DNA of 41,418 bases from Lachnospiraceae bacterium (GTDB lineage Bacteria; Bacillota; Clostridia; Lachnospirales; Lachnospiraceae), in contig JAFPAQ010000171.1 of the NCBI GenBank assembly GCA_017424235.1, positions 1 through 41,418 on the forward strand. Direction: 5' to 3'. Below the pieces are notes generated by a model, which had not been told where the DNA came from, ran no database searches, and saw only the letters and a program-made list of their open reading frames with translations. How positions within the stretch are numbered: position 1 is the first letter of the stretch; each line of letters begins with the position of its first letter. A program made the position numbers and the translations under genes. Of the stretch, positions 26,583-35,647 are shown piece by piece.

Positions 26583-27983
26583 ATGAAACGTATAGAAGGA
26601 ATAAAGAGAGCTGCTATCCTTATGCTTTCATTAATAGGATTGATAATGCAGACGGCGGCATATATTTATGTATGGCAGACGGTTTATAACAGTATCATGC
26701 AGACCTATATGTGGAGAAGCTTTACGGGAAGAGGTTTTTATTTGCTGGCAGCAGTTTATTTCCTGCTTTTATTGTTTTTCACAGCTACCTATGGTGGCTT
26801 GAAGGTTGGATATTTGAAACCAATGGATGTATTTTTCTCACAGGTGATATCATTGGTTTTTGTAAATGTTATTTCCTATTTGCAGATTTCACTTCTTTCA
26901 TTAAAAATGGTCACAGCATATCCTTTGATCGGATTGCTGCTGGCACAGGTAGCAGTTTCGGCAGCATGGACATTTATAAGCTTCAGGCTTTATAAGCAGT
27001 TTTTTCCACCAAGAAATCTATTGCTTATAAGTGGAGAAAGACCAATTGAAGATATACTTAATAAGTTTGCAAGCCGTAAGGACAAGTATAACATAGTCAG
27101 ATGTATGTCTGAGGATGAAGGACTTGTTGTATTGCAGAAAGAGATAATGAAAGGATACGACGGAGTTGTTCTCTGGGATATTGATACCGGAAACAGAAAT
27201 AAGCTCTTGAAATTCTGTTACAGTAAAGATAAGAGAGTGTATCTTATGCCTAAGATACCTGATATTATGATTCAGGGTTCTGAGCAGCTCCATTTGTTTG
27301 ATACTCCTATTATGTTTATGCGCGAGTATTCCATGAGTATTGAGCAGAGATTTATCAAACGTACTATAGATATTGTGTGTGCGCTTATACTTATTATACT
27401 TTCATCACCATTTATGATAATAACAGCAATACTTGTAAAATGTTATGATGGCGGTCCTGTTTTGTACAAGCAGGTAAGATGTACCAGAGATATGAAAGAA
27501 TTTAAGATACTTAAATTCAGAAGTATGAGAACAGATGCTGAAAAGGACGGAGTGGCGAGACTAGCATCAAAAAATGACAGCAGAATAACTCCAATTGGTA
27601 AGTTTATACGAAAAGTAAGGATTGATGAGCTTCCACAGCTTTTTAATATTTTAAAGGGCGAGATGTCGTTTATTGGTCCAAGACCGGAGAGACCTGAGAT
27701 AATAAAACAGTATCAGGAGGATATGCCTGAGTTTACATTCAGAACAAAGGTTAAGGCAGGACTTGCAGGTTATGCACAGGTATATGGCAAGTATAATACT
27801 ACTCCGTATGATAAATTGAAGCTTGATCTATACTATATAGAGAACTATAGTGTATGGCTTGATCTTAAGCTTATGCTTCTTACCTTTAAGATTTTGTTTG
27901 TTCCTGACAGTACAGAAGGAATAGAAGACAATCAGATTACGGCAGCAAAGCTTATGGTTAAAGAAATCAAGGAAGAGGAATAA
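26583..27983 (+). CDS. Polyprenyl glycosylphosphotransferase (priming transferase, WbaP/CpsE-like)
   Basis: Starts each repeat unit by moving a hexose-1-phosphate from a nucleotide sugar to undecaprenyl phosphate. It has 466 residues. Four to five N-terminal membrane helices lie within about 10-135, and a soluble CoA-binding-like region in the middle. After a membrane-embedded helix near 258-282 comes the bacterial sugar transferase domain with KRTIDIVCAL, KFRSMRTDAEKDG, RIDELPQLFNILKGEMS, IGPRPERPE and KAGLAGYAQVYGKYNT. The PRPERPE motif is typical of hexose-type (WbaP/CpsE) rather than the short PglC-type enzymes. A structured spacer (26519-26554) precedes it. This gene probably defines the first sugar of the polymer. 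Confidence 0.93.
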   Translation: MKRIEGIKRAAILMLSLIGLIMQTAAYIYVWQTVYNSIMQTYMWRSFTGRGFYLLAAVYFLLLLFFTATYGGLKVGYLKPMDVFFSQVISLVFVNVISYLQISLLSLKMVTAYPLIGLLLAQVAVSAAWTFISFRLYKQFFPPRNLLLISGERPIEDILNKFASRKDKYNIVRCMSEDEGLVVLQKEIMKGYDGVVLWDIDTGNRNKLLKFCYSKDKRVYLMPKIPDIMIQGSEQLHLFDTPIMFMREYSMSIEQRFIKRTIDIVCALILIILSSPFMIITAILVKCYDGGPVLYKQVRCTRDMKEFKILKFRSMRTDAEKDGVARLASKNDSRITPIGKFIRKVRIDELPQLFNILKGEMSFIGPRPERPEIIKQYQEDMPEFTFRTKVKAGLAGYAQVYGKYNTTPYDKLKLDLYYIENYSVWLDLKLMLLTFKILFVPDSTEGIEDNQITAAKLMVKEIKEEE

Positions 27984-28023
27984 TACACCTTTGGATTAAC
28001 GGAAAGGAAAATGGGTTTTGACT

Positions 28024-29064
28024 ATGACAGGTAAAAAAGACCGAAGTAGTGAAAATGAAAAGCTTTGGCAGGAGGGAGTGGACAGTAAGGCACTTCTTGT
28101 CTGCCTGATAAAAAAATTACCAGTATTGTTATTATTAGCTTTGACCGGTGCCATTATTGGCGGCGGTCTTAATTTAGTTTTGGCATTATACAAAAATGCT
28201 ACCCCGGTTTATTATAATCAAAAGCAGTATTATATAGAATTTGAACCTGAATCAATCAGAGCAAAGGATTATTATAATGCATACACGTGGAATGAAGTAA
28301 TTACCTATGATGAGATATTGGGTGAAGCAATGCTTTTACTGGGTGATGGCTATGACAGAGATAATGTAAAGAAAATGCTCAGGGCAGACATATTGTCAGA
28401 TGTAAGATATCTTACTGTAACCATTTCTGATAAGGATAAGGATAAGATACAGGAAGTCAGTAGTGCAATTGAAGAGGCCCTTGTTTCGTTCGGTGATTAT
28501 AAACGGGAGTTTATTAGAATATACAGAGTTGATGACGAAGGCATAAAGGCTGATAAAAAAAGCTTATTTTCCTGGAGAATGATGCTTGTAGGAGCTGTGA
28601 TTATTGGATTTACCGGTATTGTTAATATATTGGGAAGCTTTCTTATAGGAGATTGTATATATACCAAAAAAGCTATTGAAAAATACTTTGAAATAAATGC
28701 CCTTGGAGTTATATATGACCAAAAGCAAAAAAACAATAAGAATATAGATAGCTTAAAAGAGAATATCAGTATAGTTACAGAGGATAAAAAAGAGGATGCG
28801 GTTATCTTTGATTTTATGGAGAATAATCTGGAAAACGCAAAGGAAGCTTTAGACAGTTTGGAATTTGATGTTATCCAAAATATGTCAGATATGGGAAATA
28901 AAACAAAAGTAATTCTTCTTATTCCTTTTGGGGTAACCTGCAGACAGCGTACAGACGATGTATTATCTGAGCTTAAATTGCGAAATAAAGAAGTTATAGG
29001 AGCTGTTATCATAAATACCGATTATTCATGGCAGAAAATGTATTATGGAAAGTTATTTAATTAA
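28024..29064 (+). CDS. Wzz-like polysaccharide co-polymerase with kinase-like tail lacking a P-loop
   Basis: Likely chain-length regulator, 346 residues from ATG 28024 (a TTG at 28018 is an alternative). Membrane helices at about 33-56 and 184-208 enclose an extracytoplasmic part of about 125 residues, as in Wzz/CapA-type proteins. The cytoplasmic C-terminal part (about 225-346) ends with KVILLIPFGVTCRQRTDDVL and VIGAVIINTDYSWQKMYYG. This recalls the end of bacterial tyrosine kinases (CapB/CpsD), where a VLN-type strand is followed by tyrosines. No GEGKS-type Walker A is present, so it is probably inactive as a kinase. No separate tyrosine kinase is in the window. The next gene is a glycosyltransferase and then the polymerase. 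Confidence 0.72.
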   Translation: MTGKKDRSSENEKLWQEGVDSKALLVCLIKKLPVLLLLALTGAIIGGGLNLVLALYKNATPVYYNQKQYYIEFEPESIRAKDYYNAYTWNEVITYDEILGEAMLLLGDGYDRDNVKKMLRADILSDVRYLTVTISDKDKDKIQEVSSAIEEALVSFGDYKREFIRIYRVDDEGIKADKKSLFSWRMMLVGAVIIGFTGIVNILGSFLIGDCIYTKKAIEKYFEINALGVIYDQKQKNNKNIDSLKENISIVTEDKKEDAVIFDFMENNLENAKEALDSLEFDVIQNMSDMGNKTKVILLIPFGVTCRQRTDDVLSELKLRNKEVIGAVIINTDYSWQKMYYGKLFN

Positions 29065-29104
29065 TAAAAATGATGTTAAAATATCTTGAAAGGCAGGGAG
29101 ATAT

Positions 29105-29887
29105 ATGAAACTGCAGCTTTTGGTTTCAGCGGTTAATGAGGATGTCAGTACACTTGCACAGAGAATGAATCTTGAAAGTGATGCCATTATTATTAATCAG
29201 ACAGACCATTTTGATTATACAGAGTATGAGCATAAAGGAAAGAAAATACAATGCTACAGCTTTGCTGAAAAAGGAGTAGGGCTTAGCAGAAACAATGCGC
29301 TTCTTAGAGCTGAGGGTGATATTGTTCTTTTTTCTGATGAAGATATAGTATATGACAGTGGTTATGAAGAAAAGATATTAAAAGCATTTGAAGAAAATCC
29401 GGAGGCTGATTTTCTGCTTTTTAATATGAGAGTTGGAAGACAAAGAGCTACTTACCATACAGACAGTTTTCACAGGGTTCATATATGGAATGCGGGCAGA
29501 TATCCAACCTATTCCTTTGCTGTAAAGCGTGAAAAGCTTCATGCATCACATATAACCTTTTCGTTGCTGTTTGGTGGTGGTGCAAAATACAGTAATGGTG
29601 AAGACAGTCTGTTTTTAAAGGATTGTCTGAAATATGGCTTTAAGGTATATGCTGTTGCGGTTGAGATAGGGGCAGAGCGTGAAAGAGAGTCCACCTGGTT
29701 TAAGGGATATACAGAGAAGTTTTTCTTTGACAGAGGGGTATTGTACCATTATCTTTATGGAGTTCTTGCAGGAGCTATGTCACTTCGGTTTATTCTTGCC
29801 CATGGAAGAGTGATGTGTGAGGATATAAAACCCAGGCAGGCGCTTTTGCTTATGAGACAGGGATATAGGGAGGCAAGACGTATTTGA
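29105..29887 (+). CDS. Glycosyltransferase (GT-A type, GT2-like)
   Basis: A 260-residue soluble protein with a GT-A-like layout. The start is MKLQLLVSAVN, followed by GVGLSRNNALLRAEGDIVLF and the acidic SDEDIVYD that takes the place of the DXD motif, then LFGGGAKYSNGEDSLFLKDC, which resembles the ED acceptor motif of GT2 enzymes. It is shorter and more divergent than the other transferases in the locus. A good ribosome site (AGGGAG) precedes the ATG. It ends with a four-base TTGA overlap with the polymerase gene, so the two are translationally coupled. Confidence 0.8.
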   Translation: MKLQLLVSAVNEDVSTLAQRMNLESDAIIINQTDHFDYTEYEHKGKKIQCYSFAEKGVGLSRNNALLRAEGDIVLFSDEDIVYDSGYEEKILKAFEENPEADFLLFNMRVGRQRATYHTDSFHRVHIWNAGRYPTYSFAVKREKLHASHITFSLLFGGGAKYSNGEDSLFLKDCLKYGFKVYAVAVEIGAERERESTWFKGYTEKFFFDRGVLYHYLYGVLAGAMSLRFILAHGRVMCEDIKPRQALLLMRQGYREARRI

Positions 29888-31053
29888 CAAGAATAATCTC
29901 CATTATATTTTATTCGGCTATTGCATTTGTTACCTGTATGATGGCAAACAAAACCATTATAAGAAGAAAAAGGTATTCTCAGGAAAGTGTAAGCGTATCA
30001 CAATACAATAACAGGTCGAGAGCAGCAGCTTATGATAAAATGTGGCTGTTTTCAATTTTTTTTATATTGTTTTTGTGTTCAGCACTCAGGTACGATATTG
30101 GCAATGATTATGCACAGTACACAGAGACAGCACATGAGGCTTTTGTAGGTGGATATGTTGTCACTGAGTTTGGATTTAACTGGCTTGTTAAAATTGTTTA
30201 TACCTTATGTGGTTGTGAATATTATGAATTGGTATTTGCTGTTTTTGCAGCAGTAACAATAGGAATTTTCTTGAAGGCTTTATATGAACAGAGTGAGAAC
30301 TTTGCGCTGTCATTTTTTATGTTTATGACATTGGGACTCTATTTTCAGACTTTTAATACTGTACGATATTATCTTGCATTGGCAATTACAGTATTTTCAA
30401 TGAGATATGTTGTTGATGAGAAGAAAAAGGACTGGATAAAGTTTGGATTTTTTATAATTCTGGCAGCAGCATTTCATAAATCAGTTTTAATAGTTATTCC
30501 GGCTTACTGGATAGCATCTTTTTCATGGAAAAAATGGCATATAATATCAGGTCTGGTTATAAGCATAATATGTTTTCTGGCAAAAGGACTGGTATTAAAG
30601 CTTGCACTGGCTCTTTATCCATCATATAAAAATACCATATATCTTGAGGCAGGAGTTAGTAAGAGCAGCATAGCAAGAGTGGCAGTTGTGGTGCTTGTGT
30701 ATATATGGTTTATGTGGTATAGAAGAAAAGATATACAACAACAGCCTTATTACAGGGAGATTACATTTTATGGACAGCTTAATATGCTTGCACTTGTCGT
30801 AGGCATGTTTTTTTCTTTCCTTCCGGTAGTCACAAGAATCATGTATTATTTTAATGTCTCGCAGATTCTTATGATTCCGCTTATAATTGAGCATATCGAT
30901 AATGAAAGGATAAGAAAGACTGTAAAATATTTAGCAATAACTGTATGTATAGGATACTTTGTCATATTTCTTTTGCAGGCACATAAGGATGGTGTCGGGC
31001 TTTTGCCATATAAAAGTATATTGTGGGAGTTGGACAGGTATAAGTATTCATAA
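29884..31053 (+). CDS. EpsG-family polysaccharide polymerase (Wzy-like)
   Basis: Multi-pass membrane protein of 389 residues with about ten to twelve hydrophobic helices. It has the EpsG-family landmarks: LRYDIGNDYAQY in the first loop, FGFNWLVK, NTVRYYLALAI and AAFHKSVLIVIPAY. Members polymerise lipid-linked repeat units outside the membrane. It starts with TTG at 29884, overlapping the previous stop as TTGA, with GGGAGG ten bases upstream, so the rare start codon is well supported. It is the only polymerase candidate in the window. Confidence 0.87.
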   Translation: MTRIISIIFYSAIAFVTCMMANKTIIRRKRYSQESVSVSQYNNRSRAAAYDKMWLFSIFFILFLCSALRYDIGNDYAQYTETAHEAFVGGYVVTEFGFNWLVKIVYTLCGCEYYELVFAVFAAVTIGIFLKALYEQSENFALSFFMFMTLGLYFQTFNTVRYYLALAITVFSMRYVVDEKKKDWIKFGFFIILAAAFHKSVLIVIPAYWIASFSWKKWHIISGLVISIICFLAKGLVLKLALALYPSYKNTIYLEAGVSKSSIARVAVVVLVYIWFMWYRRKDIQQQPYYREITFYGQLNMLALVVGMFFSFLPVVTRIMYYFNVSQILMIPLIIEHIDNERIRKTVKYLAITVCIGYFVIFLLQAHKDGVGLLPYKSILWELDRYKYS

Positions 31054-31076
31054 TTGTTACAGAAAATGGTGTTAGT

Positions 31077-31910
31077 ATGAAAAATAATGTTTTCTATAGT
31101 ATAATAGTGGTATGTCTTAATGCCGGGGACAGACTGGCAAAGACTGTTGAGAGTATTTTAGCCCAAAAATATGAAAACTACGAGATTGTAATTAAAGATG
31201 GTGGTTCTAAAGACGGCTCTGTTCAGAAGATAAAAGATAAATATGAAAACGAGGATATGTATAAGCATATTAAGATATATGAACAGAAGGACAGCAGCAT
31301 ATATGACGCAATGAATCAGGCAGTCAGGCTTGCAAATGGAGATTACTGTATTTTCCTGAATGCCGGTGATGATTTTTATGATGAAACAGTGCTTGGTAGA
31401 ATTGCAGATGGAATTAAAAATGAGTCTTATCCGGACATTGTATATGGCAATCTGTATCATAAAGCACTGGATACTGTTATCTATTCATCACCTGAGATTA
31501 ACGATTTTGCGTGTTATAGAAATGTTCCTTGTCATCAGACCTGTTTTTACAAAAGAAATATGTTTGATGAAAGGGGATATAATCCTGAATATAATGTAAG
31601 AGCTGACTACGAACATTTCTTATGGTGCTATTTTGCAAAGAAAGCAAGGATTGTTTATATTCCTGAAATAGTATCATCATATGAAGGTGGAGGATATTCT
31701 GAAACAAAGGAGAATCTTAAGCTCTCAGCCAGACAGCACCGGGAGATAGTTGTTAAGTATATGGGCAAAAGAAAAGCTGATAAGTACCGTATGATAATGT
31801 TGCTTACACTTGCACCACTTAGAAGCTTTATGGCTAATAATAAACATATGTCCGGAATTTACAATTCATTCAAGACATTGATATACAAATTGAAAAATAA
31901 GAAAGGATAG
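31077..31910 (+). CDS. Glycosyltransferase family 2 (WcaE-like)
   Basis: GT2 enzyme of 277 residues. Motifs: YSIIVVCLNAGDRL, VIKDGGSKDGSVQKI, DSSIYDAMNQAVRLANGDY and FLNAGDDFYDE (NAGDD replaces the usual DXD), then CHQTCFYKR and EYNVRADYEHFL. These are shared with the WcaE/PGL-type group of transferases that act on fucose- or rhamnose-containing polymers in some species; the actual donor cannot be told. The ribosome site is weak (ATGGTGTTAGT before the ATG). A basic C-terminus follows the catalytic part. Confidence 0.85.
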   Translation: MKNNVFYSIIVVCLNAGDRLAKTVESILAQKYENYEIVIKDGGSKDGSVQKIKDKYENEDMYKHIKIYEQKDSSIYDAMNQAVRLANGDYCIFLNAGDDFYDETVLGRIADGIKNESYPDIVYGNLYHKALDTVIYSSPEINDFACYRNVPCHQTCFYKRNMFDERGYNPEYNVRADYEHFLWCYFAKKARIVYIPEIVSSYEGGGYSETKENLKLSARQHREIVVKYMGKRKADKYRMIMLLTLAPLRSFMANNKHMSGIYNSFKTLIYKLKNKKG

Positions 31911-31917
31911 TAATGTT

Positions 31918-33219
31918 ATGAAGGTTTTATGGTTATGTAATATTATGCTTCCGTTTATTGCAAAAAGTCTGGGACATAAAATTGTTGTCAAAGAGGGCTG
32001 GCTGTCAGGGCTTGCAGGTTCTATAATGGCGAATAAGAGCAATAATAACATAACATTGTCTATCGCATTTCCTGAATCGGATGCCCTAAGCTTTGTAAAA
32101 GGCGATGATGCTTTGTTTTATAAAGGAACAGCACAGGGGATTGATTACTATATATTCAGGGAAGACACAGTACATCCTGAAAAGTATGATGAGAGTATTG
32201 AAAAATCCCTGAAAGAAATAGTAAATGATTTTGAACCGGATATTGTTCACATATTTGGAACAGAATATCCACATACGCTTGCAATGACAAAAGCATTTAC
32301 TCACCCATCAAGAATCCTTGTTGGGATACAGGGGCTTTGCAGTTCAATTGCTGATGTCTATATGGCAGATTTACCTTATTCCGTTCAGAAGAAAAAGACT
32401 TTCAGAGATTTTATCAAAAAGGATGGTCTGTATGAACAGCAGGAAAAATTTGTGCTTCGCGGTGAAAATGAAAAAAAAGCATTAGCTGTAGTTGGAAATG
32501 TTACCGGCAGAACCGATTTTGACAGGGAAGTTACTTCAAAGCTTGCACCGCAGGCAAAATATTATTTTATGAATGAAACCTTAAGAGCAGAATTTTACAA
32601 AGAAGAATGGGATATAGACAGAATTGAAAGATATTCACTGTTCTTAAGTCAGGGAAATTATCCTATTAAAGGTCTTCATTATGTGCTTGATATACTTGCA
32701 GATGTTGTTAAGGTATATAAGGATACGGTATTGTATGTCGCAGGAGATGTTATAACTGCCAATGAAACTATCAAAGACAAAATAAAGATATCAGGATATG
32801 GAAAATATTTATTAAAGCTTATCAAAAAAAATGGCCTTGAAGAAAATGTTAAGTTTGTTGGAAGACTTAATTCTGACAAAATGTGTGCCAGATTTTTGAA
32901 AACACATGTGTTTATCTGTCCTTCTGCAATAGAAAATTCTCCAAACTCTGTTGGGGAGGCCATGCTCTTGGGTGTTCCTGTGGTCGCGGCAGATGTTGGA
33001 GGTATTCCAAATCTCTTAGAAGATGGTCGGGATGGATTCTTGTATGACCATACCAAAAAGCAGCAGTTAAAGGATTGCATATTGCGTATATTTAATGATG
33101 ACAAGCTGGCAATGAATATGTCCTCTAATGCAAGAGTACATGCAAGAAGGACACATGACCCTAAGGCAAATTATAATACACTTATGGATATTTATGCCAA
33201 AATTAACAGAGGGGATTAG
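31918..33219 (+). CDS. Glycosyltransferase family 4
   Basis: GT-B fold retaining transferase of 433 residues. The C-terminal domain shows the GT4 signature: FVGRLNSDKMCARFLKTHVF, PSAIENSPNSVGEAMLLGVP, then GIPNLLEDGRDGFLYD. The conserved EAMLLG plays the usual nucleotide-sugar phosphate-binding role. The N-terminal domain has HIFGTEYPHTLAM and GIQGLCSS. AAAGGA lies 10 bases before the ATG, inside the end of the previous gene. The donor is unknown. Confidence 0.88.
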   Translation: MKVLWLCNIMLPFIAKSLGHKIVVKEGWLSGLAGSIMANKSNNNITLSIAFPESDALSFVKGDDALFYKGTAQGIDYYIFREDTVHPEKYDESIEKSLKEIVNDFEPDIVHIFGTEYPHTLAMTKAFTHPSRILVGIQGLCSSIADVYMADLPYSVQKKKTFRDFIKKDGLYEQQEKFVLRGENEKKALAVVGNVTGRTDFDREVTSKLAPQAKYYFMNETLRAEFYKEEWDIDRIERYSLFLSQGNYPIKGLHYVLDILADVVKVYKDTVLYVAGDVITANETIKDKIKISGYGKYLLKLIKKNGLEENVKFVGRLNSDKMCARFLKTHVFICPSAIENSPNSVGEAMLLGVPVVAADVGGIPNLLEDGRDGFLYDHTKKQQLKDCILRIFNDDKLAMNMSSNARVHARRTHDPKANYNTLMDIYAKINRGD

Positions 33220-33220
33220 T

Positions 33221-34420
33221 ATGAAATTATGTATTGTTTCAAACTATATAAATCATCATCAGATTCCGATGGCAAATGAATTATATAAAATGCTGGGCGA
33301 TGATTTTACCTTTATACAGACTTCACCCATGGAAGAGGACAGAGTTAAGATGGGCTGGGGGAATGAGGTAAATGAAATCCCGTATCTTAAGATTTACTAT
33401 GAACAGCCCGATGAATGTGCAGACATCATTTTAAACTATGATATAGTAGTATTTGGTGGAGTAGAAGATGAGAGCTATATTAAACCAAGATTGGATGCAA
33501 AGAAAACAGTTATTCGTGCAAGTGAAAGACTTTACAGGGAAGGTCAGTGGAAAGCAGTTTCACCAAGAGGCTTAAAGAAAAAATATGAGGACCATACCCG
33601 TTACAGAAAGGATTCGGTATATCTTTTGTGTCACGGAGCATATGTTGCTTCGGATTTTAATATTGTAAGGGCATATCCACAGAAGAAATTTGTGTGGGGA
33701 TATTTTCCGCAGGTATATGAGTATGATATAGATGAGCTTTTTCATCAGAAAAACCAGGAAAATGACAATGGCAAACACAATATAAGGCTTTTATGGGCAG
33801 GAAGATTTATGCAGCTTAAGCACCCTGAGTATGCGATTGAGGCTGCAAGGATGCTTTACAAGAATAATATTTCATTTCAGCTCGATATGGTCGGTGGCGG
33901 AGATATGGAGAATGAGCTTAAGTCATTGACCAATGAATATGGAATTGAAAAATATGTACAGTTTCATGGCTTTAAAAATCCCACAGAGGTTAGAGAATTT
34001 ATGGAAAAAGCAGATATATTCATGTTTACAAGTAATTATCTTGAGGGCTGGGGAGCAGTTGTAAATGAGGCCATGAACAGTGCATGTGCTGTTGTTGCCG
34101 GACATGGAGCGGGAGCAGTTCCATTTCTGATAAAACATGGCTATAATGGAATGGTATATAAGAATGAAGATATTAATGAGTTTAAAGACTACGTTATGTG
34201 CCTTGCAAACAATTCAAAGCTTAGAAAGAAATTAGGTATAAATGCATATAATACGATAATAAAAGAGTGGAATCCCAAAGAAGCTGCCGACAGATTATAT
34301 CATTTCTGTGAGGGGCTTATGCGCGGGGAAGTAAATCCACAAAAAGAAGGCCCATTGAGTATGGCTCCTGATATTTCACCTAAAAAGGGCTATAAATATT
34401 CTCATTTACATTCTAAATAG
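33221..34420 (+). CDS. Glycosyltransferase family 4
   Basis: Second GT4 enzyme, 399 residues. The start chosen is ATG 33221 (MKLCIVSNYINHHQIPMANE), one base after the stop of the previous gene with AGAGGGG upstream; the frame is open further upstream but lies inside that gene. GT4 motifs: LLWAGRFMQLKHPEYAIEAA, FHGFKNPTEVREFMEKADIF, FTSNYLEGWGAVVNEAMNSA and VPFLIKHGYNGMVY. The donor is unknown. Tight spacing shows it belongs to the operon. Confidence 0.88.
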   Translation: MKLCIVSNYINHHQIPMANELYKMLGDDFTFIQTSPMEEDRVKMGWGNEVNEIPYLKIYYEQPDECADIILNYDIVVFGGVEDESYIKPRLDAKKTVIRASERLYREGQWKAVSPRGLKKKYEDHTRYRKDSVYLLCHGAYVASDFNIVRAYPQKKFVWGYFPQVYEYDIDELFHQKNQENDNGKHNIRLLWAGRFMQLKHPEYAIEAARMLYKNNISFQLDMVGGGDMENELKSLTNEYGIEKYVQFHGFKNPTEVREFMEKADIFMFTSNYLEGWGAVVNEAMNSACAVVAGHGAGAVPFLIKHGYNGMVYKNEDINEFKDYVMCLANNSKLRKKLGINAYNTIIKEWNPKEAADRLYHFCEGLMRGEVNPQKEGPLSMAPDISPKKGYKYSHLHSK

Positions 34421-34441
34421 ACATAGAAAGAAGATATTCTA

Positions 34442-35614
34442 ATGAATGATTTATATAATTCAAAAAAATATAAAAAATACCAAAAAACCCTAAAAAATAA
34501 GACTAAAAGCCGTATATATGTGTGTCACACATTTTATCATGTGTATGTTTCAGTACTTAAGGAAATGAAGCTTGCAAGAAAAAACGGTAAAAATCCTGAC
34601 TTTAAAAAGGCAGATATAGCCCTAAGCTCCATATCAACTGACTTTGAAAATCTTAAAGAAAGGCTTGATAAGTCAGGGATTTTTAATAGTGTTATAGAGC
34701 TGGATGAAAAAGTGGAGCATTTTTTCCCGGAGCTTGCAAAATATCGTGAAAACTATGGCAATATAATAAAGCATATGATAAATAGAATGATATTTACCAA
34801 AAAGCTTGCAAAATGTGAGATACCATATCTGGGAGTCATTGATTTTGAAGCATATAAGGATATATATGTATATTGTGACAGCGACCCCATAGGTTATTAT
34901 CTGAATTATAAGCATATTTATTATCATGCCCTTGAAGATGGTCTGGACTGCCTTAAAAATGATGATGATGCATATCATGCCAATTATGGACATTTTGGAT
35001 TAAAGGCGTGGTTTTCAGCGCATAATCTGATTTTTATAATGAATGGATGGTCAAAGTATTGTCTGGATATGGAGATAAATGACAGAAGTGTCATTCAGAC
35101 AAAATGTCCTAATTTTGTTGAAGTGCCAAGAAAGCCTTTGGAGCTTTCACTTACCTCTGAACAAAAAAAGCAGATGATAAGGATATTTATTGAGGATGCA
35201 GATTATCTTATTGAGCAGTTAAGTTCTAAGGAAGAAAATGTTCAATATGCGATGTTTCTTACAGAGCCGCATCCTGTCGATGTAGAGGCGCGAAAAAGGG
35301 TTTGTCTTGATATAATTGATAAATACTGTAAAGGCTATAAGGTGCTTATAAAGCCACATCCAAGGGATCTTATTGATTATGAAAGCCTGTGTCCTGATGC
35401 AGAGGTAATAAAGGGTCGCTTTCCTGTTGAAGTACTGAATTTCTTTGAAGGACTCCATATAAAGCTTGCAGTATCAGTTATTACAACTGCCATGAATAAT
35501 ATGGATTTTGTTGAAGAAAAGCTAAATCTGGGAGCTTCCTTCTGGGACGATTATGAAGACCCTGCAAAGCATGCTTTTAATAAGGCAGCAGGATTAGAGC
35601 TTGCTGATAAATAA
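34442..35614 (+). CDS. GT52/polysialyltransferase-like protein (putative)
   Basis: A 390-residue soluble protein I recognise only loosely. The start is very basic (SKKYKKYQKTLKNKTKSR), then YVCHTFYHVYVSVLKEM, like the N-terminus of GT52 sialyltransferases and POLYST-type proteins (first Rossmann strand with TxxH/Y). The second half has VLIKPHPRDLIDYESL and later VLNFFEG and SVITTAMNNM, matching the PHPR element that these families share with CDP-glycerol transferases. It may transfer a sialic-acid-like or other charged sugar, or a polyol phosphate. No sialic acid synthesis genes are seen in the window, so the substrate is open. Confidence 0.6.
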   Translation: MNDLYNSKKYKKYQKTLKNKTKSRIYVCHTFYHVYVSVLKEMKLARKNGKNPDFKKADIALSSISTDFENLKERLDKSGIFNSVIELDEKVEHFFPELAKYRENYGNIIKHMINRMIFTKKLAKCEIPYLGVIDFEAYKDIYVYCDSDPIGYYLNYKHIYYHALEDGLDCLKNDDDAYHANYGHFGLKAWFSAHNLIFIMNGWSKYCLDMEINDRSVIQTKCPNFVEVPRKPLELSLTSEQKKQMIRIFIEDADYLIEQLSSKEENVQYAMFLTEPHPVDVEARKRVCLDIIDKYCKGYKVLIKPHPRDLIDYESLCPDAEVIKGRFPVEVLNFFEGLHIKLAVSVITTAMNNMDFVEEKLNLGASFWDDYEDPAKHAFNKAAGLELADK

Positions 35615-35647
35615 ATATGAATTTTTTATTAGAAAGGGCATGACAAT

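Noticed and set aside
26711..26995. Second plus-strand frame inside the priming transferase gene
   Set aside because: It overlaps the N-terminal membrane region of a full-length transferase and lacks a ribosome site; it is an out-of-frame shadow of hydrophobic codons.
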